DNA from: DATKMK01 sp035541895 | GTDB taxonomy: Bacteria; Desulfobacterota; Binatia; HRBIN30; JACQVA1 | DNA length: 16,423 nucleotides | Direction of reading: 5' to 3' | NCBI GenBank assembly: GCA_035541895.1 | Contig: DATKMK010000067.1 | Coordinates: 1 to 16,423, forward strand | Program-made: the position numbers and the translations under genes | Shown here: positions 1 to 5,867 of the stretch, piece after piece | Numbering within the stretch: position 1 is the stretch's first letter | Layout: each line of letters starts with the position of its first letter | Notes under the pieces: model-generated | What the model was told of the DNA's origin: nothing | What the model saw: only the letters and a program-made list of their open reading frames with translations | Databases searched by the model: none

Positions 1-104
1 GCGGCCGGCCTGAGCCGGCTCGCGTCAGTGTCAACGTCGCAGCCGGGCTGGCTAGTTCCCGGGCCACGATGGGTGAGCAGCGGCGGGTGACGATAAGCTG
101 CCGG

Positions 105-110
105 TATTCT
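105..110 (+). promoter_or_regulatory. Candidate -10 element for the O-methyltransferase
   Basis: The hexamer TATTCT fits the TANNNT pattern of a -10 box and shares four bases with TATAAT. I see no convincing -35. A start of transcription about seven bases downstream would fall on the ATG at 117, which opens a four-codon reading frame (MKGR) whose TAG overlaps the GTG start at 131. The remainder of positions 1-130 shows no recognisable gene, only a short open stretch at the left edge that could be the tail of something outside the window. Confidence 0.35.
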
Positions 111-130
111 CCCGCGATGAAGGGCAGATA

Positions 131-760
131 GTGAGCGCTGAGGCCAATCTCGCCTATGTCGAGGACTACCTCCACGAGGATGAGCCGCTGCTGGCCGCGC
201 GCCGCGCGGCTGCCGAGGTGGGCGGGGCGACCCCGATCGGGCCGGCTGTCGGCGCGGCGCTGCGCTTCATCGCGGCTGCCATCAACGCCCGGGCGGTGGT
301 CGAGATCGGCACCGGCTGCGGCACGTCGGGCATCTGGCTGCTCCGCGGTATGCGCCCCGACGCGGTGCTGACCAGCGTGGACGCCGAGCCTGAGCATCAG
401 CGGCTGGCCCGCAAGGCCTTCACCGAGGCGGGCTTCCCGGCCAACCGCTACCGGCTGATCAGCGGGAAGGCGCTCGACGTGCTGCCCCGGCTCACCGACG
501 GCGGATACGACCTGGTGTTCTGCGACGCGGACAAGCAGGAGTACCCGGACTACCTGGCCGCCGCGCTGCGGCTGCTGCGTCCCGGGGGCGTGCTGGCCTT
601 CGACAACGCGCTGTACGGCGGCCGGGTCGCCGACCCCAGCCAGTCGGATCCCGGCACGCTGGCCGTCCGGGACCTGGGCGAGCAGGTCCGGGAGGACGAG
701 CGCCTGGTGCCGGTGCTGCTGCCGGTCGGCGACGGCCTGCTGACCGCCGTCAGGCGGTAG
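131..760 (+). CDS. SAM-dependent O-methyltransferase, Rv1220c/CmoA-unrelated Methyltransf_3 type
   Basis: This 209-residue class I methyltransferase should transfer a methyl group from S-adenosylmethionine to a hydroxyl of an unknown acceptor in the cytoplasm. The SAM-binding motif I is VVEIGTGCGTSG at residues 56-67. The acidic FCDADKQEYPDYL segment, with D132 and D134, is typical of the metal-dependent O-methyltransferase family (Methyltransf_3). The C-terminal stretch EDERLVPVLLPVGDGLLTAV closely resembles the end of mycobacterial Rv1220c as I remember it. The GTG start is supported by an AAGGG Shine-Dalgarno six bases upstream. The gene runs convergently into pepA and overlaps its 3' end by 11 bases. 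Composition is extremely GC-rich (46 of 60 bases in 541-600 by hand count), unlike the window beyond 1.5 kb. I take it as actinobacterial DNA. Substrate unknown. Confidence 0.88.
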   Translation: MSAEANLAYVEDYLHEDEPLLAARRAAAEVGGATPIGPAVGAALRFIAAAINARAVVEIGTGCGTSGIWLLRGMRPDAVLTSVDAEPEHQRLARKAFTEAGFPANRYRLISGKALDVLPRLTDGGYDLVFCDADKQEYPDYLAAALRLLRPGGVLAFDNALYGGRVADPSQSDPGTLAVRDLGEQVREDERLVPVLLPVGDGLLTAVRR

Positions 761-2237
761 CCGCTGGGGCGCCCGCCGCCAGCCAGTGCAGCAGCAGCCG
801 GGTGCCGAATCCGGTCGCGCCCTTGGTGGTCTCACCGTCGTCGGCGGTGGCCCGGGCCGCGCCGGCGATGTCCAGGTGGGCCCAGGCCCGGCCACCGGTG
901 AACTCCCGCAGGAACAGCGCCGCGTCGATGGACCCGGCCCGGCCCGGCCCGCCAGCCACGTTGGCCAGATCGGCGACGGGTGAATCGAGCCCAGCCCGGT
1001 ACTCCTCGGCCAGCGGCATCCGCCACAGCCGGTCACCACTGGCCGTCCCGGCGTCCAGCAAGGCCGCCGCCAGCCCGTCGTCGGTGGCGTACAGCGCCGC
1101 CATCACCGAGCCCAGCGCTACCCGGGCCGCCCCGGTCAGCGTGGCCAGGTCGACCACCACGTCGGGGGCGAGCACCGCGTCCGCGTACGCCAGCGCGTCG
1201 GCCAGCACCAGCCGGCCCTCGGCGTCAGTGTTGAGCACCTCCACCGTCCGGCCGCCGTAGTGCCGGATCACGTCGCCGACCCGCAGCGCGGTGCCGGACG
1301 GCATGTTCTCCGCGGCGGCGACCAGGCCGGTGACCCGGACCGGGGCGCCCAGCCGGGCCAGCGCCGACATCGTGGCGATCACCGCCGCCCCGCCGGCCAT
1401 GTCAGTCTTCATCAGCTTCATGCTGTCGTTGGGCTTGAGCGACAGGCCGCCGCTGTCGAACGTGATGCCCTTGCCGACGATGGCGATGCGTTTGCGCGGC
1501 CGTCCATGCGGGCGATAGCGCAGTTCGATCAGACGTGGCGGCTGGGCGCTCCCCTGTGCAACGCCGAGGATCGCGCCCATACCGTGACGGCGCAGCGCCG
1601 CCTCATCGAAGATCCGAACGCCAAGATGATGCGAGCGTGCCAAGCGCCGCGCTTCCTGAGCCAAGCGGTTCGGGGTCATCTCGGCTGCCGGCGTGGTGAT
1701 GAGATCGCGGGCGTAGCACGTCGCCTCCGCGAGCACACGACCGCGCGCCAGCGCCTCACGCACCGACGCGGTGCGTTGGCCGGTGATGATTTCGATCGTA
1801 GTTACGTCGCGCGCGCTGGGTTGCGATTTGAAGCGCTCGAAGCGGTAGGCGCTGAGGCCAAGCCCTTCGGCCACGCAGGCGACGGTGTCGCTGGTGTCGG
1901 CGTCGCCGCAGAGGACGACCGCCACGCGCTCGGCCTTGAGTTCACGTCCGCGCTGAACGGCAAGATCCGCAAGCTGATACCATGTCTGCGGTGACTTGGT
2001 CGGATCGACGCCGACGATGACAAGCGCGTGGGCGGGTAGGGCGCCGTGCGTTTGGAACAACAACGTACCCCCGTCCGCAGCGGTGAACGCGACGCGGCCC
2101 GCGGCCTTCCGCAGATGACCACTCAACGCGCGATCGAAGGGCGCAAGGTCTGTCGACCACGTCTTGGCGGTGGTGCCGAGGACGAGCAGGTCGGTGCGCA
2201 AGCTCAACACCGGCTGGTGCGAAAGGGCGACGTGCAT
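750..2237 (-). CDS. pepA: Leucyl (cytosol) aminopeptidase, M17 family; probably a chimeric sequence
   Basis: A 495-residue M17 metallo-aminopeptidase that removes N-terminal residues from peptides in the cytoplasm. The N-terminal M17 domain covers about residues 1-165 and the catalytic domain the rest. All key residues are present, each offset by 14 from E. coli PepA: K256, D261, K268, D279, D338, E340 and R342, within GKGITFDSGG and NTDAEGR. The length is normal. The start ATG lies 7 bases after the stop of the cytochrome gene, so it is probably in the same operon; no strong Shine-Dalgarno is visible. Oddity: base and codon use change within the gene near residues 255-280. The C-terminal half has about 94% G/C wobble positions and 15 of 15 Arg codons are CGG. 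The 13 Arg codons preceding the break are 8 CGC, 3 CGG and 2 CGT. The C-terminal half also reads as actinobacterial. The frame is intact across the join. Confidence 0.92.
   Translation of the reverse strand: MHVALSHQPVLSLRTDLLVLGTTAKTWSTDLAPFDRALSGHLRKAAGRVAFTAADGGTLLFQTHGALPAHALVIVGVDPTKSPQTWYQLADLAVQRGRELKAERVAVVLCGDADTSDTVACVAEGLGLSAYRFERFKSQPSARDVTTIEIITGQRTASVREALARGRVLAEATCYARDLITTPAAEMTPNRLAQEARRLARSHHLGVRIFDEAALRRHGMGAILGVAQGSAQPPRLIELRYRPHGRPRKRIAIVGKGITFDSGGLSLKPNDSMKLMKTDMAGGAAVIATMSALARLGAPVRVTGLVAAAENMPSGTALRVGDVIRHYGGRTVEVLNTDAEGRLVLADALAYADAVLAPDVVVDLATLTGAARVALGSVMAALYATDDGLAAALLDAGTASGDRLWRMPLAEEYRAGLDSPVADLANVAGGPGRAGSIDAALFLREFTGGRAWAHLDIAGAARATADDGETTKGATGFGTRLLLHWLAAGAPAATA
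1396..1500. other. Composition break inside pepA (suspected assembly or recombination junction)
   Basis: Left of this interval the DNA is about 73-78% GC in sampled rows. In the interval and to its right it is 62-68%. The interval encodes the M17 metal-binding stretch, one of the most conserved parts of the gene, which is where two different genomes could share enough identity to be joined. I cannot place the breakpoint more finely by eye. Confidence 0.6.
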
Positions 2238-2244
2238 GTGTCGG

Positions 2245-2520
2245 TCAGCCGCTGTGCCGCTTCAGATAGTCGAGAATCGTCGCGACCTCATCCGGGGTGA
2301 GGGCGGGCAGGCCGTGGCGGACGATTTCTCCCTGCATGCGCTCGACCTGATACTTCCACATCTCGAACTTCAGCAGCGACGGGGCGTAGATCCGATGACA
2401 GCTATTGCAGCGCTCCGCATACAGCTTAGCGCCGGGCGAGTCGGGATCGGGCAGCTTCGTGCATCCGACCAGCGTCGCCACCAACCACGCCGCGGCGAGA
2501 ACCTGAGCGCCGCGCCGCAT
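2245..2520 (-). CDS. Small lipoprotein c-type cytochrome
   Basis: A 91-residue secreted monohaem cytochrome c. Residues 1-20 form a lipoprotein signal peptide with the lipobox LVGC, so C20 should be lipidated and the protein anchored to a membrane facing the periplasm. One haem site, CNSCH, lies at residues 38-42. M54 or M62 in the following helical segment is the likely sixth ligand, with M62 the better placed. The fold is minimal, ending in a helix of the PDEVATILDYLKRH type seen at the C-terminus of class I cytochromes. Its ATG overlaps the upstream TAA by one base (TAATG), which indicates translational coupling with the pterin synthase gene. pepA follows after 7 bases. The electron partner is unknown; nothing else in this stretch is redox-related except the ETF genes upstream. 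Confidence 0.85.
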   Translation of the reverse strand: MRRGAQVLAAAWLVATLVGCTKLPDPDSPGAKLYAERCNSCHRIYAPSLLKFEMWKYQVERMQGEIVRHGLPALTPDEVATILDYLKRHSG

Positions 2521-3008
2521 TACGCCTCTTCACGATAGTAGGCGGTTTGACCGGTCGTCTCTTCGACGCCGACTTCCAGGGCGAGAACACCGTCAATGCC
2601 TTCGCCGTGCAGTTCGCGGCGCAGTTCGCCCGCAAGGTAGCGCGCCAGCTCCTCCGCCGAGCTGTGCACGATCGGCAGCAGCGCCGCGTCTGTGCGCGGA
2701 AAGCGAAACTCCGCCTGTTCGTAGCGCAGCACCACTTGCGAACCATCATCCGCGACGGCGAGACAATCGCTCGCCGTCGGCACGATCATCTTCTCGTTCA
2801 GGCGCGCGCAGACCCGACGGGCGACTTTCTTGACCACGCCAAAGTCGACCACGTATCCGTTCGGGCCGAGCTGACCTTCCACCTCGACTGACACGCGATA
2901 GTTGTGGCCGTGTAAAGCTTCGCGGAATCCGGGATAGGCGATGAAATGAGCCGCGGAAAACTTGAGATAGTCCTTGGTGACGTGGACTCTGAATGACTGG
3001 CGGCTCAC
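2520..3008 (-). CDS. 6-pyruvoyltetrahydropterin synthase paralog, PTPS-III-like (QueD superfamily)
   Basis: A 162-residue member of the PTPS/QueD T-fold superfamily, acting on dihydroneopterin triphosphate or a related pterin in the cytoplasm. The zinc ligands are H21 (SAAHF) and H33 and H35 (LHGHNY). The catalytic Cys expected four residues before HGH is absent (R29 is there). Instead E30 stands three residues before it, giving ExxHGH. That is the pattern of the PTPS-III group, in which Glu replaces or accompanies Cys and which can replace FolB in folate synthesis. The usual Asp-His pair of the LDH motif appears to be N71-E72 here. The C-terminal acidic site EVGVEETTGQ (E149/E150) is kept. 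The start is GTG, with no Shine-Dalgarno but a -10-like box 6 bases upstream. It lies 71 bases after etfA on the same strand. A QueD-like role is possible but less likely without the Cys. Confidence 0.8.
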   Translation of the reverse strand: MSRQSFRVHVTKDYLKFSAAHFIAYPGFREALHGHNYRVSVEVEGQLGPNGYVVDFGVVKKVARRVCARLNEKMIVPTASDCLAVADDGSQVVLRYEQAEFRFPRTDAALLPIVHSSAEELARYLAGELRRELHGEGIDGVLALEVGVEETTGQTAYYREEA

Positions 3009-3014
3009 GCGGTC

Positions 3015-3020
3015 ACTCTA
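3015..3020 (-). promoter_or_regulatory. Candidate -10 box placing transcription start on the GTG of the pterin synthase
   Basis: Read on the minus strand the hexamer is TAGAGT (four matches to TATAAT), followed by exactly six bases and then GTG. This is the spacing expected of a leaderless transcript. I see no good -35 at 16-18 bases. The remainder of the 71-base gap between etfA and this gene is GC-rich and without an evident terminator, so read-through from etfBA is also possible. Confidence 0.35.
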
Positions 3021-3079
3021 TCGGCCCGCGGGCGACAACGCGAGAGGGGGATGCGTTGCCGCGCGCGAGCCGCGGGCGA

Positions 3080-4048
3080 TTAGTGCTTGAGCTTGTCGAC
3101 TTCGTCCTTCATTTCGGGGACGGCCTTGAACAGATCGGCCACCAGCCCGTAGTCGGACACCTGGAAGATGGGGGCTTCCCCATCCTTGTTGATGGCGACG
3201 ATCACCTTTGAATCCTTCATGCCCGCGAGATGCTGGATCGCGCCCGAGATGCCGACGGCGATGTACAGTTCCGGTGCGACTACCTTGCCGGTTTGACCGA
3301 CCTGCAAGTCGTTGGGGACGAAGCCGGCGTCAACCGCGGCGCGACTGGCGCCCATCGCCGCGCCCATCGCGTCGACCAGCGGCTCGAGTACGCTCGTGAA
3401 GTTCTCGCCGCTCTTGAGACCGCGGCCACCCGACACGACGATGCGCGCTTCGGTCAAAACCGGACGATCGGATTTGGTCTCGTTGAACCCAACGAACTGG
3501 ATCTTGCGGGCGGCGGGGTCGACCCCGACCGATAGCTTCTCGACTTCGCCCTTGCCACTCTTGGCGGCGGCATCGAAGGCGGTGGCGCGGACGCTGATGA
3601 CTTTCCGCGCGCTCTCAAACTTCACCGTCGCGATGGCGTTGCCGGCGTACATCGGGCGCAGGATGGTGCCGTCGGCGTTGATGCCGGTGATATCGCTTGC
3701 CATGCCGGCGTCGAGACGGATCGCCACGCGCGGCAAAAGGTCCTTGCCGATGGCCGTTGCGGTCGCGACCACGACGTCCGCCCCCGTATCTTTGGCCAAC
3801 TGCGCCAGCACCGCGGTATAGGCGTCGGCGGTGTAGTGCTCGAGCGCGCCGTCATCGACGACGAACACTTTCTTCACGCCGTACTCCGCGAGCTCACCGG
3901 CGAGTGCGTCGAGATTCTTGCCCAGCAGCGCGGCACAGCAGTCGCCGCCAAACTTTGCCGCGGCATCCTTGCCGGCGCTGAGCGCAACCAATGTGGTCTT
4001 AGGGAACTTGCCGTGCGCGTGCTCGGCGAACACCAGAACATTGCTCAT
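3080..4048 (-). CDS. etfA: Electron transfer flavoprotein, alpha subunit
   Basis: A 322-residue FAD-binding large subunit of electron transfer flavoprotein, which accepts electrons from acyl-CoA dehydrogenases and related flavoproteins and passes them to ETF:quinone oxidoreductase. The N-terminal ETF domain covers about residues 1-190. The C-terminal FAD domain carries the family signature LYIAVGISGAIQH at residues 261-273, followed by AINKDGEAPIF and the SDYGLVADLF segment. Length fits the group I (beta-oxidation type) alpha subunits. The ATG has a strong AAGGAG Shine-Dalgarno with 8-base spacing (4057-4062). It lies 31 bases downstream of etfB and is clearly cotranscribed with it. No ETF:quinone oxidoreductase or acyl-CoA dehydrogenase lies in this window, although tesB about 9 kb away fits the same acyl-CoA theme. 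Confidence 0.96.
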   Translation of the reverse strand: MSNVLVFAEHAHGKFPKTTLVALSAGKDAAAKFGGDCCAALLGKNLDALAGELAEYGVKKVFVVDDGALEHYTADAYTAVLAQLAKDTGADVVVATATAIGKDLLPRVAIRLDAGMASDITGINADGTILRPMYAGNAIATVKFESARKVISVRATAFDAAAKSGKGEVEKLSVGVDPAARKIQFVGFNETKSDRPVLTEARIVVSGGRGLKSGENFTSVLEPLVDAMGAAMGASRAAVDAGFVPNDLQVGQTGKVVAPELYIAVGISGAIQHLAGMKDSKVIVAINKDGEAPIFQVSDYGLVADLFKAVPEMKDEVDKLKH

Positions 4049-4079
4049 GACACGAACTCCTTGTCGATCGGCGTGGGGG

Positions 4080-4835
4080 TCAAATCACTTTGGCTTCAGT
4101 GTGCAGCAGGCTGACCAACTCCTGCACCGATCCCACCATTTTCCCGGCTTGGCGCTTTGGCGGGGGCGCGAGAGAGAGAACCTTCAGCTTCGGACTCACG
4201 TCGACGCCCAGATCGCCAACGGGGATTTCCTTCAGCTCCTTCTTGCGCGCCTTCATGATGCCCGGCAGCGAGGCGTAGCGCGGTTCGTTCAGGCGCAGGT
4301 CGGCGGTGATGATACCCGGCAGCGCGAACGAAACGTCTTCGAGGCCACCGTCCACCTCGCGCCTGACGGTCGCGGTTTTCTGATCTCCCGACAGCTCGAC
4401 CTTCGACGCGAAAGTCGCCTGCGGCCACCCGAGCAGCTCGGCGAGCATCTGGCCGGCTTGGTTGTTGTCATCGTCGATCGCCTGCTTGCCGAGCAGCACG
4501 AGATCGGGAGTTTCGGTGCGTACGATCTTTTCGAAGATCCGCGCGACCGCCACCGCGTCGAGATCCTGCTCGGCCACCACGAGAATCGCTCGATCGGCAC
4601 CCATGGCCAGGCCGGTGCGCAACTGTTCTTGCGAAACCTTGCCGCCGATACCGATGAGCACGACTTCAGTGCCGCTGACCTTCTCCTTGATGCGGAGGGC
4701 TTCTTCGATGGCGATCTCGCAGAACGGATTGACGACGTACTTCAGGTTGTCGGTGACGATTCCCGAGCCGTCCGGTTTCACCTTGATGGTTGCGTTTGGG
4801 TCGGGGACCCGCTTGGCAGCGACCAGTATTTTCAC
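4080..4835 (-). CDS. etfB: Electron transfer flavoprotein, beta subunit
   Basis: A 251-residue small subunit of ETF, partner of the alpha subunit encoded just downstream. Family features visible are the N-terminus KILVAAKRVPDPNA, the segment NPFCEIAIEEALRIKEK, the AMP-binding type motif around GKQAIDDDNNQ, and the C-terminal signature running through VDGGLE, DLRLNEPRYASLPGIMKARKK. The last stretch contains the recognition loop that contacts acyl-CoA dehydrogenases in known ETFs. The start is GTG with an AGGAGG Shine-Dalgarno five bases upstream. It is the first gene of the minus-strand block and has a good promoter 37-65 bases upstream. Length and motifs are those of the beta-oxidation type ETF rather than the electron-bifurcating FixA type, though I judge this by eye only. 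Confidence 0.96.
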   Translation of the reverse strand: MKILVAAKRVPDPNATIKVKPDGSGIVTDNLKYVVNPFCEIAIEEALRIKEKVSGTEVVLIGIGGKVSQEQLRTGLAMGADRAILVVAEQDLDAVAVARIFEKIVRTETPDLVLLGKQAIDDDNNQAGQMLAELLGWPQATFASKVELSGDQKTATVRREVDGGLEDVSFALPGIITADLRLNEPRYASLPGIMKARKKELKEIPVGDLGVDVSPKLKVLSLAPPPKRQAGKMVGSVQELVSLLHTEAKVI

Positions 4836-4861
4836 GGGGGCCTCCTAGGCAGGAAATTCAA

Positions 4862-4874
4862 AAACCGCCGGTTT
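4862..4874. promoter_or_regulatory. Palindrome overlapping the etfB promoter (candidate operator)
   Basis: The arms AAACCG and CGGTTT form a perfect inverted repeat around a single central C. The site overlaps part of the proposed -10 box and the expected transcription start of etfBA, where a repressor would block initiation. With one base between the arms it cannot form a hairpin, so a protein-binding site is the better reading. No regulator gene is in view. Confidence 0.4.
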
Positions 4875-4900
4875 CTAGCATCGCGTTCCCAACGGGTCAA
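4872..4900 (-). promoter_or_regulatory. sigma70-type promoter for etfBA
   Basis: On the minus strand TTGACC (five of six consensus bases) is followed by 17 bases and TAGAAA (four of six). Transcription should begin about 25-30 bases ahead of the etfB Shine-Dalgarno and GTG. The divergent methyltransferase gene begins at 5051; on the plus side of this 215-base gap I find only a weak TAGCGT box (4990-4995) and no matching -35. Confidence 0.6.
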
Positions 4901-5050
4901 TGTGGTGTGCGCGACTTCGCGCTGTCCCCGGGGGCGGGCTCGATGCGGCATCCGGGAGGGACGCCAGACCTCGCGTTGTCACAGATGTGTAGCGTGGATG
5001 GCATTGTGCGATCTCTGTGGCAGAGTGGGGGTCTACAGCGAGGTGACGGC

Positions 5051-5818
5051 ATGATGGAGACGCGCGAAGAAGCAGCGAGGAGAATTTTCGGCGAGCGAGC
5101 GGCGACCTATAGCACCAGCACCGCCCACACGGATCCACAGGTGCTGGCACGGGTGGTTGAGCTGGCTTCGGCGCACCCGCATTGGTCAGTGCTCGACATT
5201 GCAACCGGCACCGGACACACGGCGTTTGCGCTGGCGCCCTTCGTCCATTCGGTGGTTGGCACCGACCTGACACCGGAGATGTTGGCGGAAGCCGAACGCC
5301 TGCGCGTCGTGCGCGGCATCGAGAACGTGCGCTTCCGCCCGGCGGATGTGCACCATCTGCCGTTCGAAGCGGAAACCTTCGATCTGGTCACCTGCCGGCG
5401 CGCCGCACACCACTTCTCCGATATCGCCGTGGCGTTGTGCGAGATGCATCGTGTTGTTCGTCGCCACGGACGCCTCGTGATCGATGATCGCAGCGTTCCC
5501 GAAGACGACTTCGTGGACACGTGTCTGAACCAGCTCGACCGCTATCACGACGAATCGCACGTGCGGCAGTACCGGGTCAGCGAATGGCGCACGCTACTGA
5601 CGACGGCTGGCTTCGCTGTGGAAGCCGTGGAATCGTACCGCAAGCATCGCCCGTTGAGCGCGTTCACCGCCGGGGTGGCGCCGCAAAACGTCGCCCGAAT
5701 TGAGGCATTACTGGCCAAGCTGACCAACGCGGAACGTGCGGCACTGAACCTCGACGAGATCGACGGCGAGACTCATTTGGATCACTACTACGTGTTGATC
5801 GCTGCAACCAAACACTGA
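5051..5818 (+). CDS. Class I SAM-dependent methyltransferase (Methyltransf_11/UbiE-like)
   Basis: A 255-residue small-molecule methyltransferase of unknown acceptor, presumably cytoplasmic. The SAM-binding motif I is VLDIATGTGH at residues 47-56. The acidic residue closing the second strand is D72 (VVGTDLTPEM), and the segment RRAAHHFSD is the region that in UbiE/YcgJ-like enzymes precedes motif III. The reading frame stays open far upstream into etfB, but the ATG at 5051 is chosen because AGGTGA lies four bases before it and the family N-terminus starts here. An ATG follows immediately at 5054 and has better spacing (seven bases). The gene is divergent from etfBA and lies 49 bases ahead of glgX, which has its own promoter. 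It could be a ubiquinone/menaquinone-type C-methyltransferase relative, but the neighbours give no support for a specific pathway. Confidence 0.87.
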   Translation: MMETREEAARRIFGERAATYSTSTAHTDPQVLARVVELASAHPHWSVLDIATGTGHTAFALAPFVHSVVGTDLTPEMLAEAERLRVVRGIENVRFRPADVHHLPFEAETFDLVTCRRAAHHFSDIAVALCEMHRVVRRHGRLVIDDRSVPEDDFVDTCLNQLDRYHDESHVRQYRVSEWRTLLTTAGFAVEAVESYRKHRPLSAFTAGVAPQNVARIEALLAKLTNAERAALNLDEIDGETHLDHYYVLIAATKH

Positions 5819-5832
5819 ACCCGCCGCGCCCC

Positions 5833-5861
5833 TTGGTCCCGCGACGCGCTTACCGTAGACT
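5833..5861 (+). promoter_or_regulatory. Promoter giving a probable leaderless glgX transcript
   Basis: TTGGTC (5833-5838), a 17-base spacer and TAGACT (5856-5861, four matches to TATAAT) are followed by exactly six bases and the GTG start of glgX. Transcription would then begin at or next to the GTG. No Shine-Dalgarno is visible before the GTG, which agrees with leaderless translation. Confidence 0.45.
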
Positions 5862-5867
5862 GCGAGC

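Noticed and set aside
1260..1994. Plus-strand open frame of 244 codons opposite pepA
   Set aside because: It covers the conserved M17 catalytic coding region on the other strand, and the translation is Arg/Gly/Ala-rich with no family features.
4790..5050. N-terminal extension of the methyltransferase into etfB
   Set aside because: The extension overlaps a divergent gene and its promoter, and the ATG at 5051 has a Shine-Dalgarno and a normal family N-terminus.
3918..5054. Plus-strand open frame of 378 codons across etfB and the etfA start
   Set aside because: It lies antisense to two unmistakable ETF genes and has no recognisable domain; it is a GC-rich shadow frame.
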